From Mastigias papua (lineage: Eukaryota > Cnidaria > Scyphozoa > Rhizostomeae > Mastigiidae): DNA of 64,000 nt. The translations under genes and the position numbers were made by a program. The notes below the pieces were generated by a model. It made no database searches. It had not been told where the DNA came from and saw nothing but the letters and a program-made list of their open reading frames with translations. Where the stretch lies: positions 11,477,205 to 11,541,204 of the forward strand of contig OZ025276.1 in NCBI GenBank assembly GCA_964019165.1, in the 5' to 3' direction. Position 1 is the stretch's first letter, and each line of letters starts with the position of its first letter. This document shows positions 12,897-24,974 of this stretch, one piece after another.

Positions 12897-15800
12897 GTCC
12901 TTAAGTATTAGCAAGTTTGATTGCCTTGTGGTATATGTGATCAGTGTCTCAAAGATTCACATCTCTATGACGTCATCGTTTACATAATGTTGTTAAGATG
13001 TATCAAACTGATTGAAAGGAACAGGACTTTTGTAGTCGCTTTTTGTAAAGGTCGAATCTTTGGACATGTTTCTCGCCTTCTCTTTCTGTATGCAATACGA
13101 ATTGCTCTTTTCTCAGCCTTGGAGCTAGAAAAACAACAAAATGAAGTTGATGATCTATCATGTTTGCCAAAGATGCATGTTAAAGGTATTTGCATCATGT
13201 TTTGTTTAATTGAAATCACCTTCGCAGTTGTCATTTTTGGTGACTTCATTGAAATATAGTATTTTGTTTATGCATTAATTTAACTAGGAGAGAACTTTGA
13301 AATACCAAATATGTTGCCAAGGCTTATTCATGGACAGTCGTATCTAGATAGTGTTTTTCTCTCAGGTTTTAATTTTCCTGTAGAGTACATGGTCCTTTCT
13401 CTGACTGCCAAAACACACGAAAACAATCATTATGGCATGGAATTTGGGGTGTTGTGAAATGTATGCTAAGAATAGTTTCGTTCTTTACGTCTCAAGATTT
13501 TCGAAACAGGAGATCTGAAATATTCAAGTATTACTATGCCACGAATCATGCGAAGCTCTCGTTTTTGTTCTTTAGATATTGACAGAAATGCAAAAAGAGT
13601 TGAAGTTGATATCGAATATACAGGTGAGGATGCCATTTGATTTCACTGTTGGTTTCTATTCCAGTGTTATCAGTATATGGTATCTGAATCAGTGCTTTTT
13701 CCAACCTGATTCGCTTTTCCCTTTTAGAAAAGAACGTACCTCTTCAGATCTGTGTTCAGCCAACAAATGGAGTTTCTTACTTTCGAGCGATCGCAGGTGC
13801 ATCCTTTTTATCATACACGTTGAAGCCATACCTACCTCTTTTCTGCTCTGTCTTAACAAGGTAAGTTCGTTGTTGTTCACATAAGCATTACAAATTATAT
13901 CAACAATGCTTTGCCTGATAGAGTTCTTGATCTATAGTGCTTTGATTTATGGATCGGATTTGTTTGGTTTATCATCATAGACTATTTTTTTCACCGAAAA
14001 TATCACATCACGAATATGTGTTGATTTTTGATTTATCCTAGATTATGATTGTTTGATTCACTGATTGTAATTATTATTTGGGCGTATTGATTGATTAATG
14101 AGTTTATTGTGGAACTGATTAAGGGATTAATTGATTACTTGTTGGGGTAATGGATTGATTGGTTGATTGATTGGTTGATTGATTGATTGATTGACTCATT
14201 GATTGATTTATTGATTGATTCATGATTTGATGTTTGGACTGATAAATTGATTAAGTGATTAATTGCAAGAATAATGGAGTCATTGATGGGTTGATTGCTT
14301 GACTGATTGATTGATTACTACTACACTACTGCTGCACTTCCACTTGTAATTTCTCTTATTGATATCGCTATTGTTCTTCAAATCATGTAATTAATTTGTT
14401 GGTTATCTATGACACTATTTCATCATTTGGTTTTATTTACAGAATGGGTACAGGGCAGAAAAATTATGAGACATTGGCACAAGAAATAGAACTGTATACT
14501 GGTGGGATGGCAGTTAGCCCTCATATTGTTAGTCATCATTCTGAAGTGGATAACTTTGAATTGGTATGTACATCTCTGTTTTTCTCTGTGAACTGAATTT
14601 CTATTTGCCACTCAATATCTGTACGACGATTAGAAGCAACTACAGCTCTTCTTGTTCTGACTACTTGCTATTGTATTTAACCCTCTGTTTAATTTTACTT
14701 TCATTTAAGTTGTTTCCATTTCCTTGATCGTGTAACTGTTGAATAGTCGTGTATATGATTTCATGCAACCTTGTCATTATATTTTGCTCTAATTCCGTGA
14801 TTCATTGTTAGAATGAGACCAACTCTTTTCAGCTCTTTTGCCATGCAGATAGTTTTTCTTTATTGATATTGATTTGCGGTATTTTCAGGGTATACTGTTT
14901 GGATCAAACTGCCTGGACAGAAATATACCTCGAATGTTCTCACTTTGGCAGGACATCTTTGAAGGGTAATTTAGCTGTGAATGATTTGTTTGTCTGAGCA
15001 TTTATCAAACTTGTCAGTTTCATATTTCACTGTTAATATCTCGGTTCATTATTTTTTTGAGCAATGTGTTAGATGAAATTGATAATTATTATCAGAGGAA
15101 AGTGGTAGCAGGAATTGTCTTCCATAGACAGTGTGGAGCTGATTAAAATCTGTTTTTGATGGTATGGCTATTAATGGATTACTGCACTTTGCATCATTCT
15201 TATCATGACATTCTTATTTTTCAGTGTGCTTAGTTGATTTTTGTTCTGTTCAGGCCTAATTTTAAGAACTTTGATCGCCTTCGCACTTTGATTAATGGCA
15301 TTGCATCTGATATGGCTATGTCAATTGCTGATTCTGGTCATGCCTACGCTATGTCTGCTGCGGCGAGTAGTCTTACACCAGCGGCAAGATTTAGTGAGCT
15401 ATTTGGTGGAATGTCCCAGGTAAAATTCAGTTTTCATAGGAATACTATCATTGTAAAATAATTTTTGCTAGAGCTTGGGCTTGTTGCGTGGAGATGTAGA
15501 ATGAGCGCGGGCTTTAGTAGGAGGGAACTCGAATCGGGGGGAGGATTGACATAAGAGGGATGCTTAGGATAGGACAGCATGTTTAAATAGGAAAAAGAGT
15601 TGTGCATTGGGACAGGAGAGGGGGTTGGAGAATTGTGAAAAGTTAATAAGTAGGGGAAAGACAGTTATTAGATGCCTTCGAGTGTTGTCTCAGTTAATCG
15701 ATCCCTACGAGTGTTGTCCCATTTGGAGTAAGCTCATAGAGACTTTTTTGGATCACATCTTGTGACAATTTTATTATTGAATACTTCATCGCTTTATTTG

Positions 15801-18800
15801 ACGTTACCTTGAGTTTGGGATGCATTGGTCAATTAGCGTATTTCCTCATTTCCTTTTTGCTGTTAGGTTTTGTTTATGAAAGAGATTGCCGAGAAAGAGG
15901 ATTTAGAAGAAGTATCAAACAATTTAATTCAAATTGCATCGCATATGCTGAACTCAAATGATTTAAGGTGAATATTTTTTAGCATGTTGCAGCTAGTAAT
16001 TTCAAAATACAAGTAAATTTTTTATAACTTCAAAATCTTTTAGTAGTGGTACTGATTTGGATGTGTTGGTTATTTTTAATAACTCGTAATTGGAAGTTAG
16101 CTTATCATTGCAAATAGTTGTCAAAGAAAGATCTCCTGGATTTAGATGGCAATTTAATCAGTTGTTTTTCATTGTAATTTGGTATATTTTAAGATGGCAT
16201 ATATTCTTTTATAACTCATAGGTGAAAGTTAATGTATCAGTGCAAATAGTTGTATTTTATCAAAAATAAAGACCCCATGGATATAGATGACAATTTAAAC
16301 CGTTGTTTTTCATACTTATAGTGTGGTATTTTGTTTAGGGTGGCATGTGATACAGATCCTATCAACATTTCTTGCACAATCAATCTCAAATCCTACCATT
16401 CATCCAATTCCGGTTGTCTAATGCTAAATTTTATCATTTATGAGAACGTCATTCTACACTTAGAGAGTTGACAAACATGCTTTTTGGCGGTATCATCCGT
16501 TTCTCTTTAATCTTGCCGTTGTGATGATTTTCAATTTTAGTGTCATTTTGCTCAATTGTAATTTAGATTCTTCTTCATGTTCGATTTTGCTTCAGTGATA
16601 TGCTTTAACATTAATTCTGATAAGCGGAGTAGTGGCTGGGCGCATTGGGCTATAGCCCACTAGCACAAATCAACCGGAAACTTGAGAGTTTTGCTACTTT
16701 GTCAGGATATTCTGTACCACAATTGCCAGTGCTACTTTTTAGTATATTTTTTGCACTTTGGTACTTTGTTGGAGAATTACTGGAAAAGTTTTACCTCTAG
16801 CCCCCAAAACAAATTACCTCGCGCAGCGCCCTCGAGTCTCCTTGCTTCTATCCTACAAGTGTTTTATGCGATGACTTGTTAAGATGCCTATTTTTATTTA
16901 TAGATTTTCAATGAACATGACTGCGGAATCGAGAGATTTTGCATCAAGTGCCTTAGATGAATTTGTAGCATCTGTTGATACCCTCGGCTCAGATGAAATA
17001 GAATTACATACTGTGAGTAGAAATTCTACTCTGTTGATGCGTCTTTTCTCATAATTCAATTTAGTCGTAAGTTCTAGTGTCATTTTATTTGGCTGATTCA
17101 TAACCATGGATTGTACTGGGCATGAGTGGTATGCCACAATTGGAATAGTGACCCAGCGAGGATTTCAATTCGGAATGCCGCAATAAAAACGCGTTACATA
17201 ATCGACTACGCGACATCGGCTCAGAAGATCTTTTGTTGAACTTTAGGGTCATTTCTGCATTTGTTCTATACAGCTAGGTCACACTGATTTTATATCCTGG
17301 TACACTGCCGTCTGTAGAGAAAAGTGTGTATTGACTCACATCTTCATCTGCCGTCGAGTAAAGGCAACATTTTGTATGAATAAAGAAATGTTAGAAACTT
17401 AAGCATTTTTTCAACTTTAAGTTAAATTCAGCTCTCCAATTGATCATCTTCCTACTTGAGATAGATATTTAGATTGATAAATGGGATGGTATAGTCCGAT
17501 TCTAACTCAAAATTTCTATCGTATAAGATTTCAATACCTATATTCTGAATGTCTCATCTCCGCAAAGTACATGTTTTTTTTAAGAAAGATTTTGTCCCCC
17601 GGTACTGAAACTTCCTTTGCTCTTTCATGATTTCAGTACTGAAACTGTCTTAAGACTTTCTTGCCAAGTATATTCAAGTTTGTGCAACACTGTAGTGTTA
17701 CACAGGTAGATAGGCCCTTTACAAACATAACACTCTAATGCATAGATTTTCATATAAAGTCCATGCAAATTAAATAAATGGGATGATAAGTTTGCGTGAG
17801 AATTGGATTTTCAAATGTGTATCAACTTATGAACGTAGCATAGTGCTCTCAGAATCCAAGCACTGAACTTTCTTTACTTTTTGGGTGGTCTAGTATGGCA
17901 TTCTTGTAAAGCATTTTCTTATAAAAGACGTGCTTTTGAAATTATCAACTGTTACACCCATACGATTACTTTTTAAATTGTGTAACAAATGCTTTGCCAC
18001 CTCGTTGGTTGAATCTTTCGAAAACTCGGTTTGCTGGCTGCCTTTATTGTATTGAAAAGAGTAGCAGCAGAATTTTGGAGCGAAAACTGGGCTTCAGATC
18101 ATATCTATAGGAGCAAGCATTCACATAAACAGCTGATAATCCTCAGACATCATTGTGTTGTCATAGATTTGTATAGGAAAGTATAAACTATCGTTACACT
18201 GCAAAAAACATTCTTATCAACCATTATCAGTTGATACGATCGTATTTTCCTCTCTATAACATTTAGCTGAAGCTGTAAAATATTGTTATGATCGTTGTTA
18301 TCAATAATGCTTTACTTTTGAAGACGATCCCTGGAGTTTGAAATTATTTTAGTCTTCTAATCTTCCTTGTGGGTCATTCCATATCAATTGAACAAATGTC
18401 CCCAGTTGACCCCCTCAGATTTCAATGAAATTCAAGCAATTTGTTAGTATCAGTGAGATGAGCACTTGTTAAAAATTTCAGCTCAGTATATCAATTCGTT
18501 CAAGAAATATGATTTCCTAACTATTTTTGGACTAAATAATGAATAAATGAATAAATGAATGCATGAATAAATGAATGAATAAATGAAGGAATGAATAAAT
18601 GAATGGATAAATGAAGGAATGAATAAATGAATGAATAAATGAAGGAATGAATAAATGAATGAATCAATGAAGGAATGAGTAAATGGATGGATGAATGAAT
18701 GAATGAAATAAATAAATAAATAAATAACTAGTCCAATATTCAATAAAAAATGCAATAGAAAATGTGCCCATACATACAGGTATAGACTTCGATTGCAAAT

Positions 18801-21800
18801 CGAAGTCTATACCTGTATGTATAGGCACATTTTCTATTGCATTTTTTATTGAATATTGGACTAGTTATTTATTTATTTATTTATTTCATTCATTCATTCA
18901 TCCATCCATTTACTCATTCCTTCATTGATTCATTCATTTATTCATTCCTTCATTTATTCATTCATTTATTCATTCCTTCATTTATCCATTCATTTATTCA
19001 TTCCTTCATTTATTCATTCATTTATTCATGCATTCATTTATTCATTCCTTCATTCATTCATTCATTCATTTATTCATTCATTCATTTATTCATTCATTCA
19101 TTTATTCATTCATTGGTCCCCGTTCTAGCTGTTCAGCTGTTGATTCCCTATCTTGATGACTATACTTGCTTTTTGGATAGCAGATTTTTGCCTGAATGAT
19201 TAATTGATCTTTGTAGATACCATCATTTGTTGCGAAAAAGAAAAAGTTGTTTATTCCAATGCCTTTTCCTGTCAATTACGTCAGTCGATGTATCAGAACT
19301 GTTCCATATACTCATAAAGACTCTGCGGCGTAAGTGCCATAACATGATCTAGCACTCTTGGATGTTGTTTCGGCCTAATAAGGTCTTTTTCCTATCCTTT
19401 TATATTATGTACTTTAGATGATTGAGCAACTGGGTGATTCCAACGCTTGTCAGCTGTGTGTGCGACTATAGTTCGAATTGGTTTCCCAGTCGTGAGTGAA
19501 CACTCGCTCACTGTTCACCTAGTTGCAGATAGGCGCCTGTTCGTGACACTTGGGAGATAGAGGCGGAGGGGAAGGGTACTGACTGCCTTATCTCATGGCA
19601 CCTACGGGTATCCTCTCAAAGAGCCTTCCCCCCAATCAAACATTTGTTTACTGATCTGGCTTTATATTTATTGTTTACTTACACTCCATTTATTTGAAAT
19701 TTTGTTGGTGAATCTTGATAGGCAGTGTCACCCTGAAGTTTTTGACGGCTGAATCTTTGTTCAAAATATTTCTTGTACCTGCTTACTTTTTTCAGAACAA
19801 ATTGTCTCTTTTAGGCTTCAAATTCTAGCTAAACTTCTTTCTGCAAAGTTCTTGCATCGAGAGATCAGGTTGGTAGAATTTCTATTGCGAAATGTAGCCA
19901 TCACATTGTAGCACATGGTGCTTTGTCCTATTGGCACCGTGCCATCTCTCATAGAATCTATTCGCCGCTGTGTAGGAGCAATGTCAATTTTCAACAGTGT
20001 GCTTTTGGATGAAATTATGCAGTAACACCTTATTTTTTATAAGGAACCAAGAACAGGGTCTAGTTCTTAAAGTTCCTGAGTTTTGGACCTCTTTTGCCAC
20101 ATTGTAGTACTAAAAGTTCGGTAATAGTTCCTTAGTTTTGACTGCACATTTTGTACTGTAAAGGCATGGAAGTGTTGCATGTTCAGACAGCATACTAAAG
20201 GCACTATAAGTTTCAACGCAAACCTCACTATGTAGCACTGCTACATGGATTGTAAACGCACAATTCATGAGAATTTGCATTTTTAAAGTTCCTTGGTTAG
20301 TTTGTCGTTAGTAGTACAGTTTCCTTAGATAATTTGGCTTTCTATATATAGGTTCCTTATAAACCAGTTCCTAATAAGAAAAACGTGTAACATTATCTAT
20401 TATGATATAAAGCGATCGAAGGCGTTAAGCAACTGATTTGTTTTCAAATTCCACAGAGAAAAAGGAGGTGCCTATGGGGGTGGAGCTAAACACGGAGGAA
20501 GTGCCTTCTCATTTTTCTCATATAGGTTTGTTTAGAATATTTCTTGTTTCTGTTCGTGATCTGTTTTCTTTTTTATGATCGGGACGGTTGTCTTTTTGCT
20601 TTGTGAGTAGAAAATATTAGCCAAATATTTTGATAAGTTGTCCGATATCTGATCATTGTGAAAACAAATAGTTTCTTACCACAAAATATCATAACAGCCG
20701 AACTGAAAGAAACAGCAATTTCTTCCCACAATCCGAAAAATTTCTTTTCATTTAGATATTTGTGTGATTATTAGTGTATGAGTGGCAACTACAATCAATG
20801 ATTTCCGCTGGTAATTTGACTGTCACTCGTTAAACTTGATAGCACACTTTTTATACGAATATAATCTGTAAGAATATCTAGGCTCAAAATCGCTGAAATC
20901 TTGAAATAATAAAAGGCTCAAACTTCACTCAAACCTCAAATGCAAACCTAGAGACTTAAATTTTTGCTTATTTGAGCGATTTTTGAAGATAGAATATGTG
21001 TGAGTTTCACTTATCAGGTACTAATACTTATGCTCAAAATCGCTTAAATTTAAGAATGATTTATGAATAACCATAGGCTCAAAATCAACAAGTTTTGAGA
21101 ATATTGAAACTCAGCAAAAAATTAGGTATCCTTATATAAAAAAGTGTGTGTAGCCTTTAGATCCAAAATGGCCATTAGTTTTCTATTGTTATGTTTGCCT
21201 ACCTTGATTTTATGAAGCAAGTTGACTTTTTTGCTTAAACAGAGACCCGAACTCACTGAAGACCTTAGATTCGTTTGACAATTCTATAAAATGGGCTACT
21301 GACGGCAAATTTACAGATGACGATGTTGAAGAAGCAAAGTTATCAGTGTTTGCATCAGTAAGTTTAAAGCTTGTTTTGTGTTAGTATGTATTTGCAAGTG
21401 GTCTGTAGGGCCTAATCTGATTATACCCCTATGGTCGCCACTTCAGAATCAGCATTCAAACACTTTCAACGAGGAGGATAGCAGAATTGTTCTAGGTTCT
21501 TCGGTTCATCGTTTATAATTAATTTCATATGTTTAATAGAAATGTTGGTAGGCGACAGTGAGCCAGTGAAAATACACTGGAGATAGTTAGCAGTAGGTAA
21601 ATGATACAGCTTAAGAACCTGTTACTTGAAGAGTAATCAGTAAATCACTCTGCTCCTATATAGTCCATGGAATTATGCTGTTTTTATATTGTATATTTTT
21701 TGTCTTTAAATTTATGGATATTTTGTTTATATGCACACTATTATTTTTTTCTTCTTTTTTTTGTAAATAAAACAAATAAAAATAATAAAACAATAATAAC

Positions 21801-23118
21801 AATAGTCCCATATTTAGAAGCTTTTTTTGAGATAAGAACATTGTAAAGAATTATATGGTATTATCTCTTTCCACCCTTAATCATTTTCCTTTCAAGGTAC
21901 GTACTATTATCGGTAGAGCTACGGAGGTGTGGGGTGTAATATGCCCGCCTACCTTGGATTGACTCAGAAATGTCACAAGTTACATTGAATTTTCTTACAC
22001 GCATATCGATGATTCTATTTGCGGTTTTCAATGTAGAATGGGCGTATCTCTGCATTTAGAGAGGGCATCCCCTAATATCCTTTCCTAGAGCCCGTTCATC
22101 TTTACCCCCACCCCTGCTCACGACCGCTGGTGCTGCCACTGCCTACTATTGTCTACTGACACATATACTGGGACTGTTTGTACCCTTTTGTTGACATCCT
22201 AATATTTTATCTTTGCAGATTGATAGTCCTATTTCCCCTGGAAGAAAAGGTTTTGGATTATTTTCTCAAGGAATAACTAACGAAATGCGACAACAGTTCC
22301 GGGATAGGCTTTTTGAAGTTAATAAAGAAAGTCTAATGGAAGCTGCAAATAGGTAAATTTTTATGAGGTCATAGTTGCTCATTCTACCCTTTTGTGCCCT
22401 ATAATGTAAGACGTAGAACAGAGGCTGTTAAACTAAGGACGATAAATTAAACTGTAGGACCAAGGCTGTGGTCGTACTCCTTTGAATAGATTTGGAAACA
22501 GGAAACCCGAATCAGATATCTCTAAAACATCTATATTTTGATGGACAGATGATGATAGTGTCATGCAGTCTTTAGTTGTTGGAATGATTCTCATTGGTAA
22601 TTAAGCATGTGGACATGTTGTACTTTGAAGAGAAAATTTGATCGAAGATATACATAGTCTATGTTCCTATTTATTCGTAGATGTTGAGCATTGATCAAAC
22701 TATAGGATTCAGAAAATATGAGGTCTAACGGTTTAATGTTTAGTAAAGATAGGGCTTGTTTTCTTTTTTTTCTATGGACTTTTGTTAATACAACATCAAT
22801 AACAATTTCATAACATCTACAACACTGTGAAAACGATACCACTGGGAGGGAGCAATACCTATGCCATACCCAGTGACCATTACATATAAGGGGACATTAA
22901 TATAGGATTGGGTTCATCAGAATCAAGCTACTAAGGCAGTAACTTTAGCCTACTTTCATAATCTGTGACTCTTTTTATGATCCCAATAATCCCATAAATG
23001 AATCCTTTTATTCAGCTACTTATTGTCAAGCAAGCAAGTTGACTCCATGGCGGTTATAGGACCTGACAACGAAGAAATTACCAAAGACAATAGTTGGAAC
23101 ATACAGCAGGGATTGTGA
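6122..23118 (+). CDS. PITRM1: Mitochondrial presequence protease PITRM1 (M16C metallopeptidase), complete, 30 exons
   Basis: Exons: 6122-6162, 6710-6759, 7070-7116, 7438-7544, 7678-7829, 8496-8707, 8857-8964, 9074-9126, 9575-9701, 9987-10075, 10439-10567, 10913-11026, 11178-11274, 11558-11635, 12086-12181, 12643-12742, 13117-13185, 13576-13623, 13728-13860, 14443-14563, 14889-14965, 15254-15419, 15867-15967, 16904-17012, 19217-19329, 19815-19868, 20457-20525, 21243-21357, 22219-22352, 23016-23118. All phases join, giving 3,012 nt and 1,003 residues (human about 1,037). The inverted zinc motif HILEH is at residues 97-101 (ligands His97, His101; catalytic Glu100); the distal ligand is Glu198 in NEMKGAF. 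The C-terminal half carries [12 protein letters not shown] (Arg864, Tyr870), the conserved M16C pair. The N terminus [16 protein letters not shown] is Arg-rich with no acidic residue, fitting a matrix-targeting presequence. The family degrades cleaved presequences and amyloid-type peptides in the mitochondrial matrix. Exons 1-2 are less certain than the rest. Confidence 0.95.
8135..8395 (-). repeat. tRNA-derived SINE, copy 1
   Basis: Read on the minus strand, the head has a Pol III A-box-like TGGCCAAGTGGTTAGAG and, about 30 bases on, a degenerate B box (AGTTCAAACC), followed by a non-tRNA body (CACCTGGTGGCAACACTGG, then GGTGGCGAGGAAAGGAACTG). The body aligns by eye, with many differences, to 19430-19640. 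It sits in the PITRM1 intron before exon 6, antisense to the gene. Confidence 0.7.
9189..9474. repeat. MITE with 20-bp terminal inverted repeats (family R7)
   Basis: Starts GGTTCCTAATAAACAGGGG and ends with the inverse of GGTTCCTAATAAATAGGGG. TA flanks both ends, consistent with a TA target duplication (inferred). Length 286 bp, in a PITRM1 intron, no coding capacity. Only one copy in the window. Confidence 0.8.
12779..12896 (+). repeat. CTGT tetranucleotide microsatellite
   Basis: Nearly pure (CTGT)n with two CTAT interruptions, in the PITRM1 intron that begins 36 bases upstream. The open frame across it is an artefact of the repeat. Confidence 0.95.
14040..14320 (+). repeat. Degenerate TGAT/TTGA simple repeat
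   Basis: A region of imperfect GATTGATT units, densest at 14150-14220, in a PITRM1 intron. No other feature seen. Confidence 0.85.
17569..17937. repeat. MITE-like element with TTATAAG-type ends (family R9)
   Basis: The left end (ATGTTTTTTTTAAGAAAG) and right end (TTTTCTTATAAAAGACGTG) are approximate inverted repeats. The inside has two stem-like halves with repeated ACTGAAAC and CAACACTGTAGTGTTA motifs. Related right-end or half copies occur near 57470-57603 and 47130-47235. It lies in the large PITRM1 intron before exon 25. Confidence 0.6.
18541..19051. repeat. Long palindrome of CATT/AATG simple repeats, about 510 bp
   Basis: The arms of about 255 bp face each other around a centre near 18796 (GATTGCAAATCGAAGTC faces its complement). 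The left arm is AATGAATAAATGA-type repeat; the right arm is its inverse, preserving every irregular unit (the TTTACTC, CATCCATCC and ATGCATTC variants). I see one mismatch between arms in the single-copy core, near 18769/18822. Further CATT repeat continues to about 19113 on the right only. Identical peptides readable on both strands are an artefact of the symmetry. It sits inside a PITRM1 intron. Confidence 0.92.
19430..19640 (+). repeat. tRNA-derived SINE, copy 2 (diverged)
   Basis: Has a B-box-like TATAGTTCGAATTGG followed by a body whose segments (GGCGCCTG, GACACTTGGGAGATAG, GGCGGAGGGGAAGGG, CTGCCTTATCTCATGGCACC) align in order with the minus strand of 8135-8395. The A box is poor. It lies in the same gene as copy 1 but in the opposite orientation, in the intron between exons 25 and 26. 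Confidence 0.6.
20024..20392 (+). repeat. MITE-like element, family R3, copy 1
   Basis: Begins near TTTTTATAAGGAACC and ends with GGTTCCTTATAAACC plus an outer CCTAATAAGAAAAACGTG. Internally it has paired GTACTAAAAGTTC and TAGTAGTACAG segments. Related copies: 37138-37548 (inverted), 41340-41985 (inverted, interrupted), 46490-46885 and 60893-61250. No coding capacity. Confidence 0.8.
20840..21152. repeat. MITE-like element, family R10
   Basis: The ends read ACACTTTTTATACGAATAT and, inverted, ACACTTTTTTATATAAGGAT. It is filled with repeated GGCTCAAAATCGCT/AAATTT-type motifs in both orientations. Related sequence (TAGCGATTTTGAGC, then TATAAAAAGTGTGTAA) occurs at about 58080-58215. In a PITRM1 intron. 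Confidence 0.65.
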
Positions 23119-24377
23119 ATGGTATATTAATTTAACTACTGTTTGTCAAAGTATGATAGTGTCATGTATTGCCATGGTAGCCAGTGCCTATGTTGGTGTG
23201 GTGTTGGCCACACGTTGTGGCCTAGGAAAACGAGAAGCTGGCGAAGTTTATTTTTATCCTGTTAGGCCATCAGTCCTTACAACAGCCTTTTGTAACACTT
23301 CATGGTATGCCAGAAAGAAGTCTTAGTACCATCAAGCATAGTGTAAAACAACAGAAGGTAATACCTTCAGCTTTGAAGAGCTGCAGGGCGTGGTTAGCAA
23401 AATTTCCGGTAGAGTGTTGCCAAAGTTTATCGTAGGATACCATATTCTTGGAAATTTTCCTTACAATAGGCACTGATGATCGTGCGGTAGTTTTTATTTC
23501 TTTGTATTTTACAAATGCATTTGAGTGCGACCTGCAATCCCAACGGGTGGGTATCTACATCTTTTTTCCGATTTTGCAGAATTTTAAATGTCATCTTACC
23601 AATATTTCTTCTTAATAGCTTTTCCGTCTTCTTCAAGACATTAGCCTTGCCTCTGTTTTCTTCCATTCCTTCCGCTCGTAATCTTTCTCAGTTAATTCAT
23701 CCACTGTTTTGTTTGCCTTCAGATCTTTATTATACCTTTTCAGATCTTCAGATCTTCCGACCAATATTTACTAGTCTTAAATGCCATCGTTTTAATCATG
23801 AACAGTCAACAATGTGAAGCAATTGAACTTTTTTCAATAGTAAAGAACAATTGCCTTATTTCCTCCAAAATTGGCCAACCTTTGAAATCAACCCGATTTG
23901 AAAGTAGGCCGGGATGTTGCAATAGACGCCATTAGAATAGACCGACCTCGAAAATAGGCCTTGTGAATAGTCAGAGGTAATTCGTTGGACATTTAGTACA
24001 GGAAGTGCAGCTTGTTGATATTGTGCTACGAAACGAAGTTTTTTTTGTAAACCTTTTGACAAATATTGAAATTTTAGTCTCTTTCTTCTTGTCATGTTTT
24101 CTCAACTCCAAATAAGTCGACCTAGAAATAGGCCGAAAAATTTCCCTCTGGGAAAATGTTGCAGCGTATTTTTGAGGACATATGGTTTTAGAGAAGTTGA
24201 GCTACGTGCGAATTGTCTTGATTTAAGGCTACCATTCTTCAGATTGAGAAGCTTATGATGGAAAACATCAAGTTTTAGACATCGATAATTTTGGCCTTAC
24301 CACTTAAAGTGCAGAAGTGGTACATTTCATGACTTAAATCAGAGCAACAAGATAAAAGTTATCAGGGTTTTTAACGT

Positions 24378-24665
24378 TCAGTCTACACATAATGTGCAAT
24401 TCTGAAACTCTGTTTGCAGTTCTAGAGAGAGATCTCTGCAGATTACACTGTATATCTATTAAGACGGTTTCTAGTTAAAGTAGTGTGTTATCTATACATT
24501 GTCTTTTCCAACAAGAATGGCAACAAAACATGAATACTTTTTCATCGCTTGCTCGTCAGGTGCATGATATTTTATACTTAAATGAATCGAGGGCTATCCT
24601 TCAATATAGTAGCCACGAGGAATATGCGCAGCTCTAAAATTCTCCTTAAAAAAATCTGAAAGTTA
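24378..24665 (+). repeat. Dispersed repeat family R2, copy 2
   Basis: Matches 4330-4605 in order and orientation over about 270 bases with scattered substitutions and small indels (see that entry for shared blocks). It is intergenic here, which shows the intronic copy is not a functional intron element. Confidence 0.85.
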
Positions 24666-24831
24666 TTCAGGTAGAAAGCCAAATGTTTACGTTGAATGCA
24701 GTAACAACCTGAATCCGTTGTTATGTAAATGTTGCTGAAAGCAAATTAAGGCTACCATGGTTCTTAAGATTGGATGTTATATTTTCATACGAACTTCATC
24801 TGAATACACTATATATAGTGTATATATGTAA

Positions 24832-24835
<4 letters not shown>

Positions 24836-24925
<90 letters not shown>

Positions 24926-24974
24926 TTATATATATATTTATATATATATTTATATATATATTTATATATATATA
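24836..24974. repeat. TA dinucleotide microsatellite
   Basis: About 140 bases of (TA)n, shifting to TATATATATTTA units at the 3' side. Confidence 0.97.

Noticed and set aside
12631..12987. 118-codon + strand open frame
   Set aside because: Its start is the real PITRM1 exon 12643-12742, but the rest runs through the donor into the CTGT microsatellite.
18483..19199. Identical Ile/His/Ser/Phe-rich open frames on both strands
   Set aside because: Artefact of the palindromic CATT repeat; simple-sequence translation only.
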